DNA of 64,000 nt, from NCBI GenBank assembly GCA_012064385.1, contig QRDG01001511.1, positions 1 to 64,000 on the forward strand, read 5' to 3'. The stretch comes from Puccinellia tenuiflora (Eukaryota > Streptophyta > Magnoliopsida > Poales > Poaceae). Positions 1 through 10,792 of this stretch are shown piece after piece. The translations under genes and the position numbers were made by a program. The notes under the pieces are model-generated. The model saw nothing but the letters and a program-made list of their open reading frames with translations. It made no database searches and was not told the DNA's origin. Position 1 is the stretch's first letter. Each line of letters opens with the position of its first letter.

Positions 1-149
1 TCTCGGCTTGTTTGCTTTTATTGCTAGGCGGTTCTTGCAACCTGAGGAATAGCTAACCATATTGCCTTTTGCGTCCGGCTGATCTTGCCACAAACTCCTC
101 GCAAATTGCATACTTGTTGGCGATCTCAACCAACTTGCACATGGACTAA

Positions 150-1440
150 ACGTTAGTACTGCTGGTCTTGTGCTTTAATACATTGGACTTGCACGCATTG
201 ACGAAGTACTAGATAGTATGTGCCTTGTTTGAGCCATCGACCGAGTTCTGCAAATGGGTCCCCATGCCAAGTAGTTATGAACCGACTCCCTGTCCCGTTG
301 CATGCAGCTGCTAGCCTCCTAAGGTCTTGGGGCATTGCTAAGTCGCTTGTACGTCCGCTCGATGTTCTTGAGAAAGCCTCCTCTAGGTCCGCCCAATTGT
401 TAATGGGGTTCTCAAGAAGGTTATTAAGACATGGCTGTGCTGATCCCTCTAACATGATGGGAAGATAGGGGCGGCAGCTCAACGGTTGTGTCTGCAAATG
501 ATGACTGCCAGAAGGTAGTCGGCGAGCCATCTCTCCACTTGGTTTTGCTGTTGTACATCTTGATCCATGGTCTAGTCAAAACATCGATGGGAATCTTTCT
601 GCCTGGTACCGCTGGCTGAAGCATGGCGGCGGCTAGTGGGAAACGCATCGTCATCATTGGTGTAAATGCAGTCATAGCACTCACACGTATCAGCGATTGC
701 AGGGCAGAGCCAGGATTGCAAAAATTTAGATGTTGAGGGGGGCCAGTTAGAACAAATAATTCAAAATCATCACTGTTCATAAAAATTAGGAGCAAATCAA
801 TGGTATTAGGGGGGGCAGGGCCCTGCTGGCCCCTGTCTCCCCCACCGGTGACTGGCGGAGGACTACCAGCTCCCGACTCGCGGGTCGAGATGGCTCTGGG
901 GAATCCCAACGAGGATCATGGTCTTCACGACGACCCCATCTTGGTGACGGTCTTCTAGCCGACGGAGGTGGTGGTGGTAGAGTTGATGTGTGAGCCAGAA
1001 TTGCATCAAGCTTACGGCTTTGCCTTTCAACATTCTCTCGCTCCACATCAATGCGACTTTGCGTGGAGCAACATGAGCCTCCGCGTTTCCTCCAAACCTG
1101 TCATCGTCTTGACGATGTCGCTATCGTCTGTGGTGGGTGTCTTTAGAATTAACTTGTCCGTGTCCACAATGAACGAGTGATCAAGGTCTGCCAGATTTTC
1201 CATTGTCAGGGCCGAGTGTTGCCATCTTCATCGTTGACGGTGGGGTTGGCGCTGGAGTTGCCATTAGCCATGAACACCTCTGTGGTGATAGATGCGCGGG
1301 AGCTGTAGTGGGCATGCATGAGGGACTCGATGTTGTTATCAGCGTCGGTGGCGACCATGCCGATGAAGATCCAAAGATCCCCAGTGGGAATCAGAGTCGA
1401 ACTAGGCAATCTCACGCCGGTGACGGGGTTGCCTCAGGAG
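150..1440 (-). pseudogene. Decayed Ty3/gypsy gag remnant
   Basis: Read on the minus strand, this stretch gives pieces resembling the capsid region of plant gypsy Gag. The clearest piece (about 150-530) has the 'MLEGSA..CLNNLLENPINNWADLEEAF' type of pattern found where Gag aligns a 'W-L-x-x-L-P-x-x-S-I-x-S-W' core; a second piece (530-720) precedes it in the expected order. The upstream parts near 863-1415 are short and frame-broken. No LTR, primer binding site or pol is visible next to it, so this is an isolated fragment. The reading frame changes several times and there is a small insertion at about 700-845. Family assignment to gypsy is fairly safe; the lineage is not. Confidence 0.55.
700..845. 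mobile_element. Possible short hAT-like MITE inside the gag remnant
   Basis: The left edge (700-716) reads CAGGGCAGAGCCAGGAT, close to the CAGGGGCGGAGCCAGGAT-type terminal repeat of many plant hAT-derived MITEs. The middle is AT-rich and the right edge is G- and C-rich (about 815-845). It interrupts the gag similarity on the minus strand. I could not find a clean 8-bp target duplication, and the right terminal repeat is degenerate, so both limits are approximate. Confidence 0.3.
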
Positions 1441-1959
1441 CACTAAACCCTAATGGTGTTGGGTTTTTCTTTTGTACGTAGTGTTACGGCCTGTATATTG
1501 CAGATAATGTTTCTTTATCCACTGCCAATTATCTCTGTTAGAATAAATATATTGCTTTTCGTAACCGTCAAATGACCTAATATTTTCCAGATTCCAGTGG
1601 CCACGCAAGTCTTCATTTCTAGACTGATCTTGCAGAGTCTTAGTGTTGTTACTGAACCCGTGAGTGCATCAATCAATTCGCACACCCCAGAACTCTAATG
1701 GACGGAATTGACTAGTCGGCACAATACACGTACCTGCCTCCCGGGTAGTACGATAGATGTGGGCCACTTGAAGACTGGAAAAAGAACTTGAAGAGAGGGC
1801 ACGCCGACGAGCAATTGGGTCTAAATTTCCAAATTCGGGTATGGTGGCACACCAAGTGCAAGGACGGCAGGGTACGTGTACGTGGTGGGAGACTACGCGT
1901 AGAAAGGGACTTGCAAGGAGAGCGAGTACAAGAAAAGTCCTGATAGATGAGCCGCGCGT
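1441..1959. other. Intergenic sequence upstream of the chitinase
   Basis: No convincing coding sequence or repeat is visible here. It is ordinary mixed-composition DNA leading into the chitinase promoter. Confidence 0.4.
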
Positions 1960-1965
1960 GATTCT

Positions 1966-2052
1966 TTGACCAATTAATTCATGGGGTTCTGATTTTTGTT
2001 GAACCTTGACGCCGAGTCGTCGTCAAGATCAACTTCCACTGTCTATATATAA
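1966..2052 (+). promoter_or_regulatory. Chitinase promoter: W-box cores and TATA box
   Basis: A TATA box (TATATATAA) lies at 2044-2052, 82 bp before the chosen chitinase ATG, which predicts transcription starting near 2075-2085. TTGACC at 1966-1971 and TTGACG at 2006-2010 match the TTGAC core bound by WRKY factors. WRKY control of defence chitinases is known in general; that these particular sites work is inference from short motifs, which also occur by chance. Confidence 0.5.
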
Positions 2053-2133
2053 CGGGTTGCCACCACCTTGACACTACAGCCACCTAGTACACGAGCAGAG
2101 CAGAGCTGCAACAAATAAACTTACTAACTCGAT

Positions 2134-3028
2134 ATGGCGAACTCGCCCATGGCGACGTTCACCTTCTTGGCTCTCGGCCTAGCAGCTATAGTCCTCTCCG
2201 CCGCAGGCCCGCGGACCGCAGAACTGCGGCTGCCGGTCGAACGAGTGCTGCAGCCAGTACGGTTACTGCGGCACCACTGACGCCTACTGTGGAGCGGGTG
2301 TCAGTCGGGCCCGTGCTCGGCGAGCGGCGGCGGGACCGGCGTTCCGTGGAGAGCGTCGTCACCGCGGCATTCTTCAACCGGATCAGTCCCAGGCCGGCGG
2401 CGGGTGCGCCGGCAAAGAGCTTCTACACGCGCCAGTCGTTCCTGGACGGCGCCCGGGCGAACTCCGGCTTCGGGAAAGGCCGATCCAACGACGACTCCAA
2501 GAGGGAGATAGCCGCCTTCTTCGCCCACGTCACGCACGAGACCGGACGTAAGCTTAACCATGGATGAATAATGGAGCACCGCATAACTAAGCGTAGCTAT
2601 ATGTAAATCTATAATTCTGTATACAGATTTCTGCTACATCGAGGAGATCAACGGCGCGAGTAAGAACTACTGCGACAGGAAGAACACGCAGTGGCCGTGC
2701 TACCAGGGGAAGGGGTACTACGGGCGGGGCCGCTTCAGCTGTCGTGGAACTACAACTACGGGCCGGCGGGAGGAGCATCGGCTTCGACGGGCTGAGGAAC
2801 CCGGAGAAGGTGGCGCAGGACCCGGTGGTGGCGTTCAAGGCGGCGCTCTGGTTTCTGGATGAACAACGTGCACCAGGTCTTGCCGCGGGGTTTCGGCGCG
2901 ACGACCAGGGCCATCACGGCGGCGAGTGCAACGGCGGGAACTCGGCCGCGGTGGACGCTCGGGCGGGCTACTACAGGGACTACTGCAAGCAGTTCGGCGT
3001 CGACCCCGGGAACAGCCTCAGATGCTAG
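2134..3028 (+). pseudogene. Class IV chitinase (GH19) with hevein domain, frame-broken
   Basis: A secreted defence enzyme family that cuts chitin in fungal walls. The ATG at 2134 opens a hydrophobic signal peptide (ends near 2205). Next comes a hevein-type chitin-binding domain (2219-2298) with the Cys-rich QNCGC..CCSQYGYCG pattern. A short Gly-rich linker and a GH19 catalytic domain follow, starting at VESVVTAAFF (2346). The domain carries HVTHETG and CYIEEI, where the two catalytic Glu residues of GH19 lie, and ends with GYYRDYCKQFGVDPG and TAG at 3026-3028. One intron (2548-2626, GT..AG, phase 1) splits HETG-H, the usual place in class IV genes. About eight single-base indels break the frame (near 2215, 2298, 2344, a compensating pair near 2395-2416, 2731, 2770, 2853 and 2918). 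No in-frame nonsense substitution is needed to explain it. It is either a recent pseudogene or an intact gene with sequencing errors. Confidence 0.85.
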
Positions 3029-3126
3029 GCGCTTCTGACTTGCTGAGTCGGACATGCTCATGCATCATGCGAATAATGTTAAACGTGGGCATAATGCACG
3101 CGTCTTATTAAGCTGTCTAAGCAAGA

Positions 3127-3132
3127 AATAAA
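3127..3132 (+). terminator. Chitinase polyadenylation signal AATAAA
   Basis: AATAAA lies about 100 bp after the chitinase stop codon, a usual spacing for a plant 3' UTR. No other candidate is closer to canonical in this stretch. Confidence 0.5.
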
Positions 3133-3260
3133 GGGCAATCATGTGTATTGTGGTCTACATAATTCTTGCGCAGTACCTGCCACGTGAGTGAACCCACACA
3201 GGGTCACATGCCCACAGTGAACCTGGGCCAAATAGATGAAGGGAGATAAGTATAATTTGT

Positions 3261-4541
3261 CCTAATAGTTCTTGAAATAGGCTTGCGCCCCGTATATTAA
3301 TTATAGCAAACACCCAATACAACCGACGATAGATGTTGAGATGGAAGCAGCACAAACACATCCAAAAGAATAAAAAAGAAAGAAAAGAGCAAGAATGCCG
3401 ACAACGGTGGTTCGAACAAAACGAAGAGGCTTCAAGATGCTGCGCCCACCGGAGAACTCCCCCAAGCCCTAGGACTCCGAAGCGCCGGTACCAAACAACA
3501 CCTTCAAGAAGGATTGCGACGACGACGTCGCTGCTGCCTAAGGTTTCCCCCGGTACGTGGCGGGGAGGGAGGGTAACACCCAACGCCGTTCAGGAAGGAC
3601 TGGCGGCACCACAGGCACCCGCGTCAGTGTCGACCTAGTCGACAGGGATTTCTCCTGATCCCCCCATGACCCCAGGCACTCCAGAGCACTCCACCCACCG
3701 ACCACCACCCAGCGCCACCACGAACTGTACGCCACTCACGCTGTCACCCCCCGGCACCGAGAAAGAGAGGCTTGCACACCGAAGAGGAAGAGCCACCAAG
3801 GACTAGGGGTCGTAGCACCGCCGGCACGTGGGAGGGACCGACCTCCACCGTCAGGGACAGTAACCGACCGGACGCATCAGCGGATCACACCAGGCCTGTG
3901 GGCCCCCAGGCCCGGCCAGGCCCTGAGAGGCCCATAAAGCTCCCGCCATCGCGCTGCAGAAGATGCGCCATTGGCGCAACTACCCCATCCGAGCCACCCT
4001 TCCTCATCTGCGTGCAGAAGGCAGCCCGCCGAGGATCCGAGCCGGCCCGCCTAAAACCCAGATGGGGCCCGGAGGGCCCCGATCTGGGCCGGGGTCGGCG
4101 AGACGACACAGCACCACGCCGGCCTCTACCCACCGCCACGGGGCGGCACCTTCCTACTCGGCCACCCGGACCCACCCAGGGTCGTCCGGGACCGCTGACC
4201 GCCGATGAGCCGCCGTGCACCTCCAAACCCGAGCCAGGGGATGACCACCGTGGGGAAGAAGGACCCGCCGCCGCCGACCCGTCCGGGCCATGCCCGTCGG
4301 CTCCCGCCGGCGGCGACAGGGAAGAGGGCGGGGGGGGGCGCGGGAAGGAGCCGGGCGGAGCCGCGCCGGTCGCCGCCTCGGGGGCGACGCGGCGCGGTGC
4401 GTGGGGGGAGGGGAGGGGGAGGGAGGGCGGGGGGTGGGGCGGAGTTGGCGGCGACGCGAGCGGCGGCGGCATGAGGGAACCCTGAGAGAGGAGCGAGGAG
4501 CGGGGAGCGAAAACCTCCTTCCTTAGCCCTAAATAGTTCTT
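3261..4541 (-). mobile_element. Short non-LTR retroposon A with target-site duplication
   Basis: The insert spans about 3274-4527 on the minus strand. It is flanked by CCTAATAGTTCTT (3261-3273) and CCTAAATAGTTCTT (4528-4541), a direct repeat differing by one A in a run, as expected for a target duplication. The 5' part (about 3780-4500) is very GC-rich and read on the minus strand gives a Pro/Arg/Gly-rich open frame of about 200 codons. Such 5' regions are typical of grass LINE-derived elements. The 3' part has the AATTAATATACGGGG type of end. No reverse transcriptase is present, so it is a deleted, non-autonomous copy. The tail is not a clean poly(A), which lowers certainty about the exact 3' limit. 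Confidence 0.55.
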
Positions 4542-4571
4542 TAGCAATTTTTTAACCGGATCTGACTCCCA

Positions 4572-5001
4572 GAAAACTTTCAAACCAAATCTGACCCATT
4601 ACCTAAAATGTAGATGACAAGACGTGTCTGGAAATCTCAGAAAATACATCCACTTTGGTTTATCTGAAACTGCGAAATACAAAAAATCGGCTAAGTCATT
4701 TAAAATAAGCCATTTTTGTGGCGTTTTTGTAGTCTTTAGAGCCCCTGAGATTGCAAAAACATCACATCAATGATGTATTCTGATATTTTCTGAATTCGTG
4801 GAGAAATCTCAGAGGTTTTGAGATTGTAAAAAAAACCACATCAATAGGCTTATTTCAAATGACTTAGTTCTTTTTCAATATTTTCAGTTTCAAATAAATC
4901 AAGGTGGTTGGCGTTTTCTGAATTTTCTAAGCCTCTGTGACTGTTAGGACGCCATGTAATGTGGCGTTTTAGTGGAGGGATGAGATTTGGTTAAAAGTTT
5001 C
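4572..5001. mobile_element. Foldback MITE with long terminal inverted repeats
   Basis: The left end GAAAACTTTCAAACCAAATC matches the reverse complement of the right end, GAAACTTTTAACCAAATCTC, with few changes. The two arms (about 4572-4720 and 4840-5001) continue to pair imperfectly inwards: GGCTAAGTCATTTAAAATAAGCC near 4690-4712 faces a complementary stretch near 4848-4870. There is no coding capacity. I found no clear target duplication, so the superfamily (Mutator-like is possible from the long arms) is open. Confidence 0.55.
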
Positions 5002-5012
5002 AGGGGGCCATA

Positions 5013-7766
5013 TCTATATATCTATAAAGTTCATCCCCACTTAGATGCATTTAATGTTTGCAAGCTCAAACCTGGTGTAGCCACGTCACCCCACTTATTC
5101 TTGACCATTAGATTTCAAATCCATGGTCTTGATTTTTTCCCCCAACCTAATCTCACGCGGTCACAGTTTTCCTACCCTCGCACTGCTACAGATTTCATTA
5201 CGGCAACAGCATGTCATGCGTCAAGTAGTACTTACTCTACCCATTTATGACCTCCATATCCTCTCCTCTTCCCAGAACCCATCCACGATCTCTGGCAAGA
5301 AATAAATACGCGGAAAATTAATTTTTTTTTTTTGATAAAGAGTGTATATTAATATCAAGGAGATACAAATTACACCCAGCCTCTGCACCAACGCAACAAC
5401 TAAAGCTATTACGGATGCACACAGCCGAAAGACAGTAAAAAGAAGAAATAAAAAGAAAAGTCCCGCTACAGAGTTACAGTCCTTGCAGCAGCCGCACAAC
5501 CAACCACCAAAACAACACCTGTCGTCCAATTCTCAAAAGCACCGTCTTCAACAAGAATAGTGCCAGGCACAACCAATAAGGCCAGACCTTGGGTTTTCCC
5601 TAAAGATAATCCTCGCTCTCAAAACAATGTCTCCAGCAAGACCACTGTCAGGCACAACCAATTAAGGCCAGACCTTGGATTTTCACCCTGAAAGGTAGGA
5701 CTTTGGACTTCACGTATGTCGTCGCCCCCACTTAACATGCCGCTGCTCCAAGTCATGAAACACCAAGCCAATTCCTCATCAGCACAAAGAATCAAACCAC
5801 CATTGCCAGTCCTCAGAACTCGCCTTCCATGTCATTCTCCGCCAGCACCATGGAACGAGAAAGCGCGCTCCATGATATTAACAGCCAGCAGAGCTTCAAA
5901 GCGCTCCCTCTGAAACCAAACGGTCAGATAAAACATGGGTGCGTCCGACCGAATACCACCCGATCCAGCAATCTCCGGGCAAGAACGCCCAATGGATTTC
6001 GCCGGCGGAGCCTTCCGGAACCCGACACTTCCAGCTAGATCAATGGAGACATGCATCTGGTAATCTTCATCTTGACAGCGAGAGGAACCAAGGACCGCCG
6101 CCGAGCCTTTTATTCTGCAAGACATGGGATCCCTTGATCCACCACATCTCGCTGCCCACCTCCAGCGGAGAAGGAGGAGGCTGCTGTCGCCATGCCCGGG
6201 GCCGCCGCCCCGGCGCCCATGTGATGCGGGCAGCGCAGGCCGTCGTTGCCGCACTGGAGACGAGCAGGATGTAGGAGCTCAAGACCTCCAGGCCCGTACG
6301 GGCCCAGATCAATCCACCACCCCGCCTCCGGCCGCCGCCTACCGCCGCCGCCTCCGGCCCCGTCGCCGCGCACCACCGCAGCTGCAGGAGCGGGAACGAG
6401 CGCCGCCATCTCACCCCTGGCCACGACCAGCGAGAGCCCCGCCGCCGCCACGCCGCGCGGGCCATGCCCGGCGACGCCTCCGGCGGCGGCGGAGGGAGGA
6501 GAGGATGTGTGGGAGGGGTTCTCGAGGGGAGGATGCGGGGGCGCCCCGGTGCGGCGGCGGCGGCGCGCACGGGAGCAATAGCAGTGTTTTCAGAAGTCGT
6601 GATATGGCGGTTCCTATCATCCTATATCGCGTACGTGATAATTGGTGAAGGCATACGAGTGGAGGTTCGTGCCCTTAATACCTGATCACCTCCTTGACGT
6701 TTGGAGCAGGTGAGGATTAAGAATACCATCTGTGTTTTGTTTTCGCAGCTAATGCTCTTTGGCGGAAATTTGTCGACGGTGACTGTGGCAAGGTGCAGAG
6801 TGATGTAATACTGACGTTACATGCCGGCGGAGCAAGGGGTGAGCGACGATGCGCCTCCGTTCCACTCTTCTTGATCGTCAGTACGTGTGTTGAGGCTCCG
6901 TTGGTGTCGGATGGTGGAGTGAAATGGGGTGGACGAGCGTCTTCTCGCAGCCTCGGTGAAGGGCGACCGGCTTGGTGCGGGCGTGCGGCATAGCCGTGTG
7001 TCCACATCCAGCCTTGGTTCCATCCATGGCGTCACGCCGTCATGTGTCCTGGGCGCAGCCGGCATCGGACGCAGCTCTGATGTGCTGCGCACACGTTGGG
7101 CACCGTTGCATCGCTGGGAGCAGGGAGCGGATAGTCCTTCCTGAGAGGAAGTGAAGTTGATGGATTGCATTGCTTATAGTAGTACTGAGGTTCAGTTTTA
7201 CTTATTTATTAATTGCCGCTGCAATCTACACTTCATACGGCTATCAATTATTCTATGTGGAATCCATTTTGTAGAGCTGTCATGTTTTACATTGAACGAA
7301 CGTTCTACCTCCAAGACCCCAACCAGCTCCTCGGCTCCTCCATGCAGTCAGCTCATCTTTTTATTCTTTTCTGTCTCCAAACTACAAAATTACTTCTTCT
7401 CCTCTATCTCATGCAGGCTAATTCATAGGCTTATAGCAAGTCCAATTACTTGACTTCTTCGTTCCAAGAGAAAAAATTGTATGACTACAAACAAATGATT
7501 TGAACATATTTGCTGGGAGGACGGTTATTAGAGATAAAATATTGAATTCCACAAGCACGATAGGCTCATTTATTCCTTTTTCTGTAATGAACAATGTGTA
7601 TTAAATTCTTTTTTCTGCAACCAAATATTTCCTTTGTCCATTTTCAACAAGCTTAACCATATGTGAAGGTCGTAGTATTATTTTATTTGCATAATTGATG
7701 GTACTATATTTTTGCAAATCAGAAATAGTCTTAAATTCCCGCTGCAACGCGCGGGGTATCACCTAG
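5013..7766 (+). mobile_element. Helitron, non-autonomous
   Basis: The 5' end reads TCTATATATCTATAAAG at 5013 with A before it. The 3' end reads CACCTAG at 7760-7766 with T after it. This fits the Helitron rules: TC start, CTRR end, insertion between A and T, no target duplication. A hairpin (CCCGC..GCGGG, 7738-7755) lies about 11 bp before the CTAG end, as required for Helitron termination. No Rep/helicase coding is visible. A non-LTR retroposon occupies 5322-6585. The stretch 6600-7150 is GC-richer than its surroundings and could be captured host sequence, but I do not recognise it. The 5' limit is less certain than the 3' limit. Confidence 0.65.
5322..6585 (-). mobile_element. Non-LTR retroposon B inside the Helitron
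   Basis: The plus strand starts with twelve T (5322-5333) followed by GATAAAGAGTGTATATTAATA. On the minus strand this is a 3' end of the L1/LINE type with a poly(A) tail. The opposite end (about 6120-6585) is very GC-rich with CGCCGCCGCC runs, matching the 5' side of such elements, as in retroposon A. A 40-bp unit with GGCACAACCAAT..AAGGCCAGACCTTGG occurs twice (about 5562-5600 and 5648-5687). No reverse transcriptase is present. I could not find a target duplication and the 5' limit is approximate. Confidence 0.5.
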
Positions 7767-9026
7767 TTTGGTTGATAGTTTGGCTAAGAGCCATTTAGGA
7801 TAAATTATACGGGAGATAACCTTAAAAGATAGAAAGGGGCCCCACTCCATGTGTGCTCCTCTCTACCACCAAGAGATTTCCTGCTCTCGAATAGTCCGGT
7901 TAAGGCAAGCACTTCCGGCCCAACAGCGCACCAGATCTAGCCAAAATACGAATGGCTAATCCCGCGTGGAACAAAATCACACTATACAGTTGTGGTACAA
8001 ACTTTATCATCTAATCAACAAATCACATTTACAAGTGGAACAAAACTTTCTAGGCTAATTAAGTGGAATAAAAAATTGGTATCCATGAACTGAATCATGT
8101 CTACAGACAGATAGTGATTATGGATTAAGTGGAAAAAAATTATCCATGAAACGAATCATGACTACAGGCGGATAAAAAAAATAGATAAAGTGCAACAAAC
8201 GGTAGGTCGCGATGAAACAAAACACATAGGAGGAATAAAAATAGATCATACAGAATAAAGATTAAAACATGAGAAAGAAAATCACAATTACTATTGGAAG
8301 AAAACAATAAAACATTGTGGAATTAAAAACTTTAGCCCCGTTAAAGAAACTAGATCACATAGAACTAAATTTAAACACATCAGAAACAAATTAGGACTAG
8401 AGAAAAAAAATAAAATTTTATACTATTTGAAACAAAACTTAGCACCTGGTGGAACAAATGAAAAATCAGCGCCATATAACACACACAATGTGTAAGAGCA
8501 AGTCAGCAACAACTTTGATAGACTAAATCGAATAAAAACCACAAAATAATTAACATGGTTTTAAAATGAAAAGGCAAATAAAAAGGAAATAAAAAATGAA
8601 AAAACATACGAGAGAAAATAAAAAACATAAGCATACCATGAAATAGGGAAATAGAACAAATCGAACAAAACAAACCAACCAAACGATTGTAGCTTTGTCT
8701 CGTAGTCGCTGGGTGTGCGACACTGAACGGCAGCCACTGCCCAGATCCACGGCCAGTCGATGCTATCCTCATAGTCGAAGCATCCATGACACCCACCAAA
8801 TCATTTTGGGGCCTGTCCATTTTCGAGGTCCGCTGTTTAGTGTCGCACACCAAGCTCGGATCCCCCTCCCCCCCCCACACACACACAACATTCGGGGACT
8901 TCAGCCCACCACCTCCATCCGCAAATGAGCGGCATCCTACATCGGCAAAGGGTTGGGTAGGAGAGAGAGAGAGACGTGGACATAAGAGCATCTTCACCAG
9001 CACACCCCCAAGTCCTATACAGTCAT
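7767..9026. other. Unassigned AT-rich repeat-like stretch
   Basis: No coding sequence is supported. The stretch repeats short words such as GTGGAACAAA and GGAATAAAAA. It holds one imperfect direct repeat of about 55 bp (ATCCATGAACTGAATCATG near 8081 and ATCCATGAAACGAATCATG near 8141). Low-complexity CA (about 8873-8887) and GA (about 8960-8973) runs are present. The composition suggests the interior of an old non-autonomous DNA element, but I see no ends. Confidence 0.35.
8708..8855. repeat. 21-bp inverted repeat with 106-bp loop
   Basis: GCTGGGTGTGCGACACTGAAC (8708-8728) is the reverse complement, with three mismatches, of 8835-8855. The pair encloses 106 bp. It could be the ends of a very small MITE or a stable hairpin; there is no convincing duplication at its edges. 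Confidence 0.45.
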
Positions 9027-9029
9027 TAA

Positions 9030-10207
9030 TGGCGAGTTATATAGAAGAAGTTACTGGAGTCTACCAGAGATGTGTGTCTCCAGAAGAGGGCAAGCAAATA
9101 TTGCAAGAGATCCATGCAGGAGATTGTGGTCATCATGCATTCCACTACGACCTGGTGTCAAAAGCTTTCAGACACGGTTCTTTGGTTGACAGCACATTTA
9201 GATGCAGAGAGGATAGTGCGAGTCTGTGATGGATGTCAAAGGTACGCAAGCAAGACCACGTGCCAGCCTCAAAGACTCAGAACCATCCCTATCACTTGGC
9301 CATTTGCAGTTTGGGGACTCGACATGGTGGGCCCTTTCTCAAGTCGCGCTTGTCAGAAGACCCATCTGCTAGTAGCAGTTGACAAAGTTCACCAAGTGGG
9401 TGGAGGTGGAACCCGTCAGCAGAGTCGACGGTGCATCAGCTGTGAGATTCTTCAAGAAGATAGCCACACGTTTTGGGTATCCTCATAGCATCATTACAGA
9501 CAATGGTACCAACTTATCAGTTGGGAGATGGCCAAAATTTTGTGGTGAGAACACATCAGACTCGACTAGCCTCAGTGGCACATCCACAGTCCAATGGACA
9601 AGCAGAGAGGGCAAATCAGAGAGTTGCTGAAGGGAATTAAGCCCCGCTCCGAGTCCCTCTGCTACGAGCCGCCGGGTCTTGGGTTGAGGAGTTACCAGCA
9701 GTGCTTTGGAGCATCAGGACGACTCCTAACAGATCTACTGGCTTCACACCTTTCTTCATGGTGTATGGAGCAGAAGCTGTCTTGCCTAAGCGACTTGTTG
9801 CATGACTCGCCACGAGTCGCCAATTATGTTGAGACAGAAAATGAACTCGCCCGACAGGACTCGGTCGATGCACTTGAGGAAGCAAGGGAGTAGCCCTTGA
9901 GAGATCAGCAGTTTATCAGCAGGACTTGCGGCGATATCACGCACGCAGAGTCAAGACCCGGACTTTCCAGGAAGGAGACTTAGTGCTTCGCCTTGTCCAG
10001 AGTAAGGAGGGGATGCACAAGTTATCTCCACCATGGGAAGGACCGTTCGTCATAAGCAAGAATCTGAACAACGGATCGTACTATCTGATGGATGTGCGAG
10101 AGCCGGCAAGTGTAGGCAAAGGAGCTGATACAGCTCATACTCTAGATCCTTATGCAGAGGCAAAGAGGCCTTGGAACATAGCTCAGCTACGTCCATATTA
10201 TACCTAA
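9030..10207 (+). pseudogene. Gypsy integrase (C-terminal part of pol), frame-broken
   Basis: Integrase inserts retrotransposon cDNA into the genome. Visible in order: an HHCC-type zinc region (about 9095-9245, with HAGDCGHHA and CDGCQRYA); the catalytic core, with the first Asp in GLDMVGPF (about 9312) and the second in IITDNGTN (about 9490); and the C-terminal domain ending PWNIAQLRPYYT with TAA at 10205-10207. The frame is broken in several places (for example near 9180, 9395, 9530 and 9620-9900), mostly by small indels. The final 280 bases are open and well conserved. The PWEGPFVISK..GSYYL pattern is typical of Tat-lineage pol C-termini. The 5' part of pol is absent, so this copy cannot be autonomous. 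Confidence 0.8.
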
Positions 10208-10792
10208 GTTGTAATAGATTCATGAGTTGAAAGGCAATGAGCCCAGTGAGCCATGCCTAGATGTAATCAAATTATTGTGATCAAATGAAATAAAGCCGGC
10301 TTCTGTGAACATGAGTCCTTTAGTCGAGTCACCCAGTGAGTGCGCTTTGTTCTTTAAATTTTGATCACCAGGTTCTTGGGGGCTTGCTTTTCAGTGAAAA
10401 AAGTTAAGCTTAAACTCTTGGACCCGGCACAGTAGCCAAATTTTCCTAGTTTTCTCGCTGGTAAGTCAGATGCATCCTGCACAATATGATCTATCTACAG
10501 GCATGACTTGTTTCTTTCTCTTATGGATCCTAAGGAACATATGAGTTAAGAACCTGTCAGCACAAGCTGTACGAGAAGTCATGCAGGGCCTACTTATTCA
10601 TCAGTGAAAAATTAGACGGGTTATAAGAACCAAGCCGATTGGCACAAATTCAAAATAGCTAACAAGCTAAATAGTTTAAAGCACCAGTAGTGCATCTTTA
10701 CAACTCAAAAGAGCTCAACAAGCTCAATAGTTTAAAAGCACCCATAGTGCATAATTACAAAGTCTCAACAGTAACAAAGCATTACATAGCAC
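10208..10792 (+). other. Spacer between pol and antisense gene
   Basis: No coding sequence is supported. It contains AATAAAG at about 10289 soon after the pol stop and a purine-rich CTTGGGGGCTTG at about 10376. The latter resembles the polypurine tract next to the 3' LTR. Confidence 0.4.

Noticed and set aside
3772..4583. Long GC-rich open frames on both strands
   Set aside because: They overlap each other and arise from GC-rich composition inside a retroposon. No domain or codon pattern supports an ordinary gene.
6067..6648. Overlapping Arg/Pro-rich frames on both strands
   Set aside because: They lie in the GC-rich end of retroposon B, and stop codons are rare there because of base composition.
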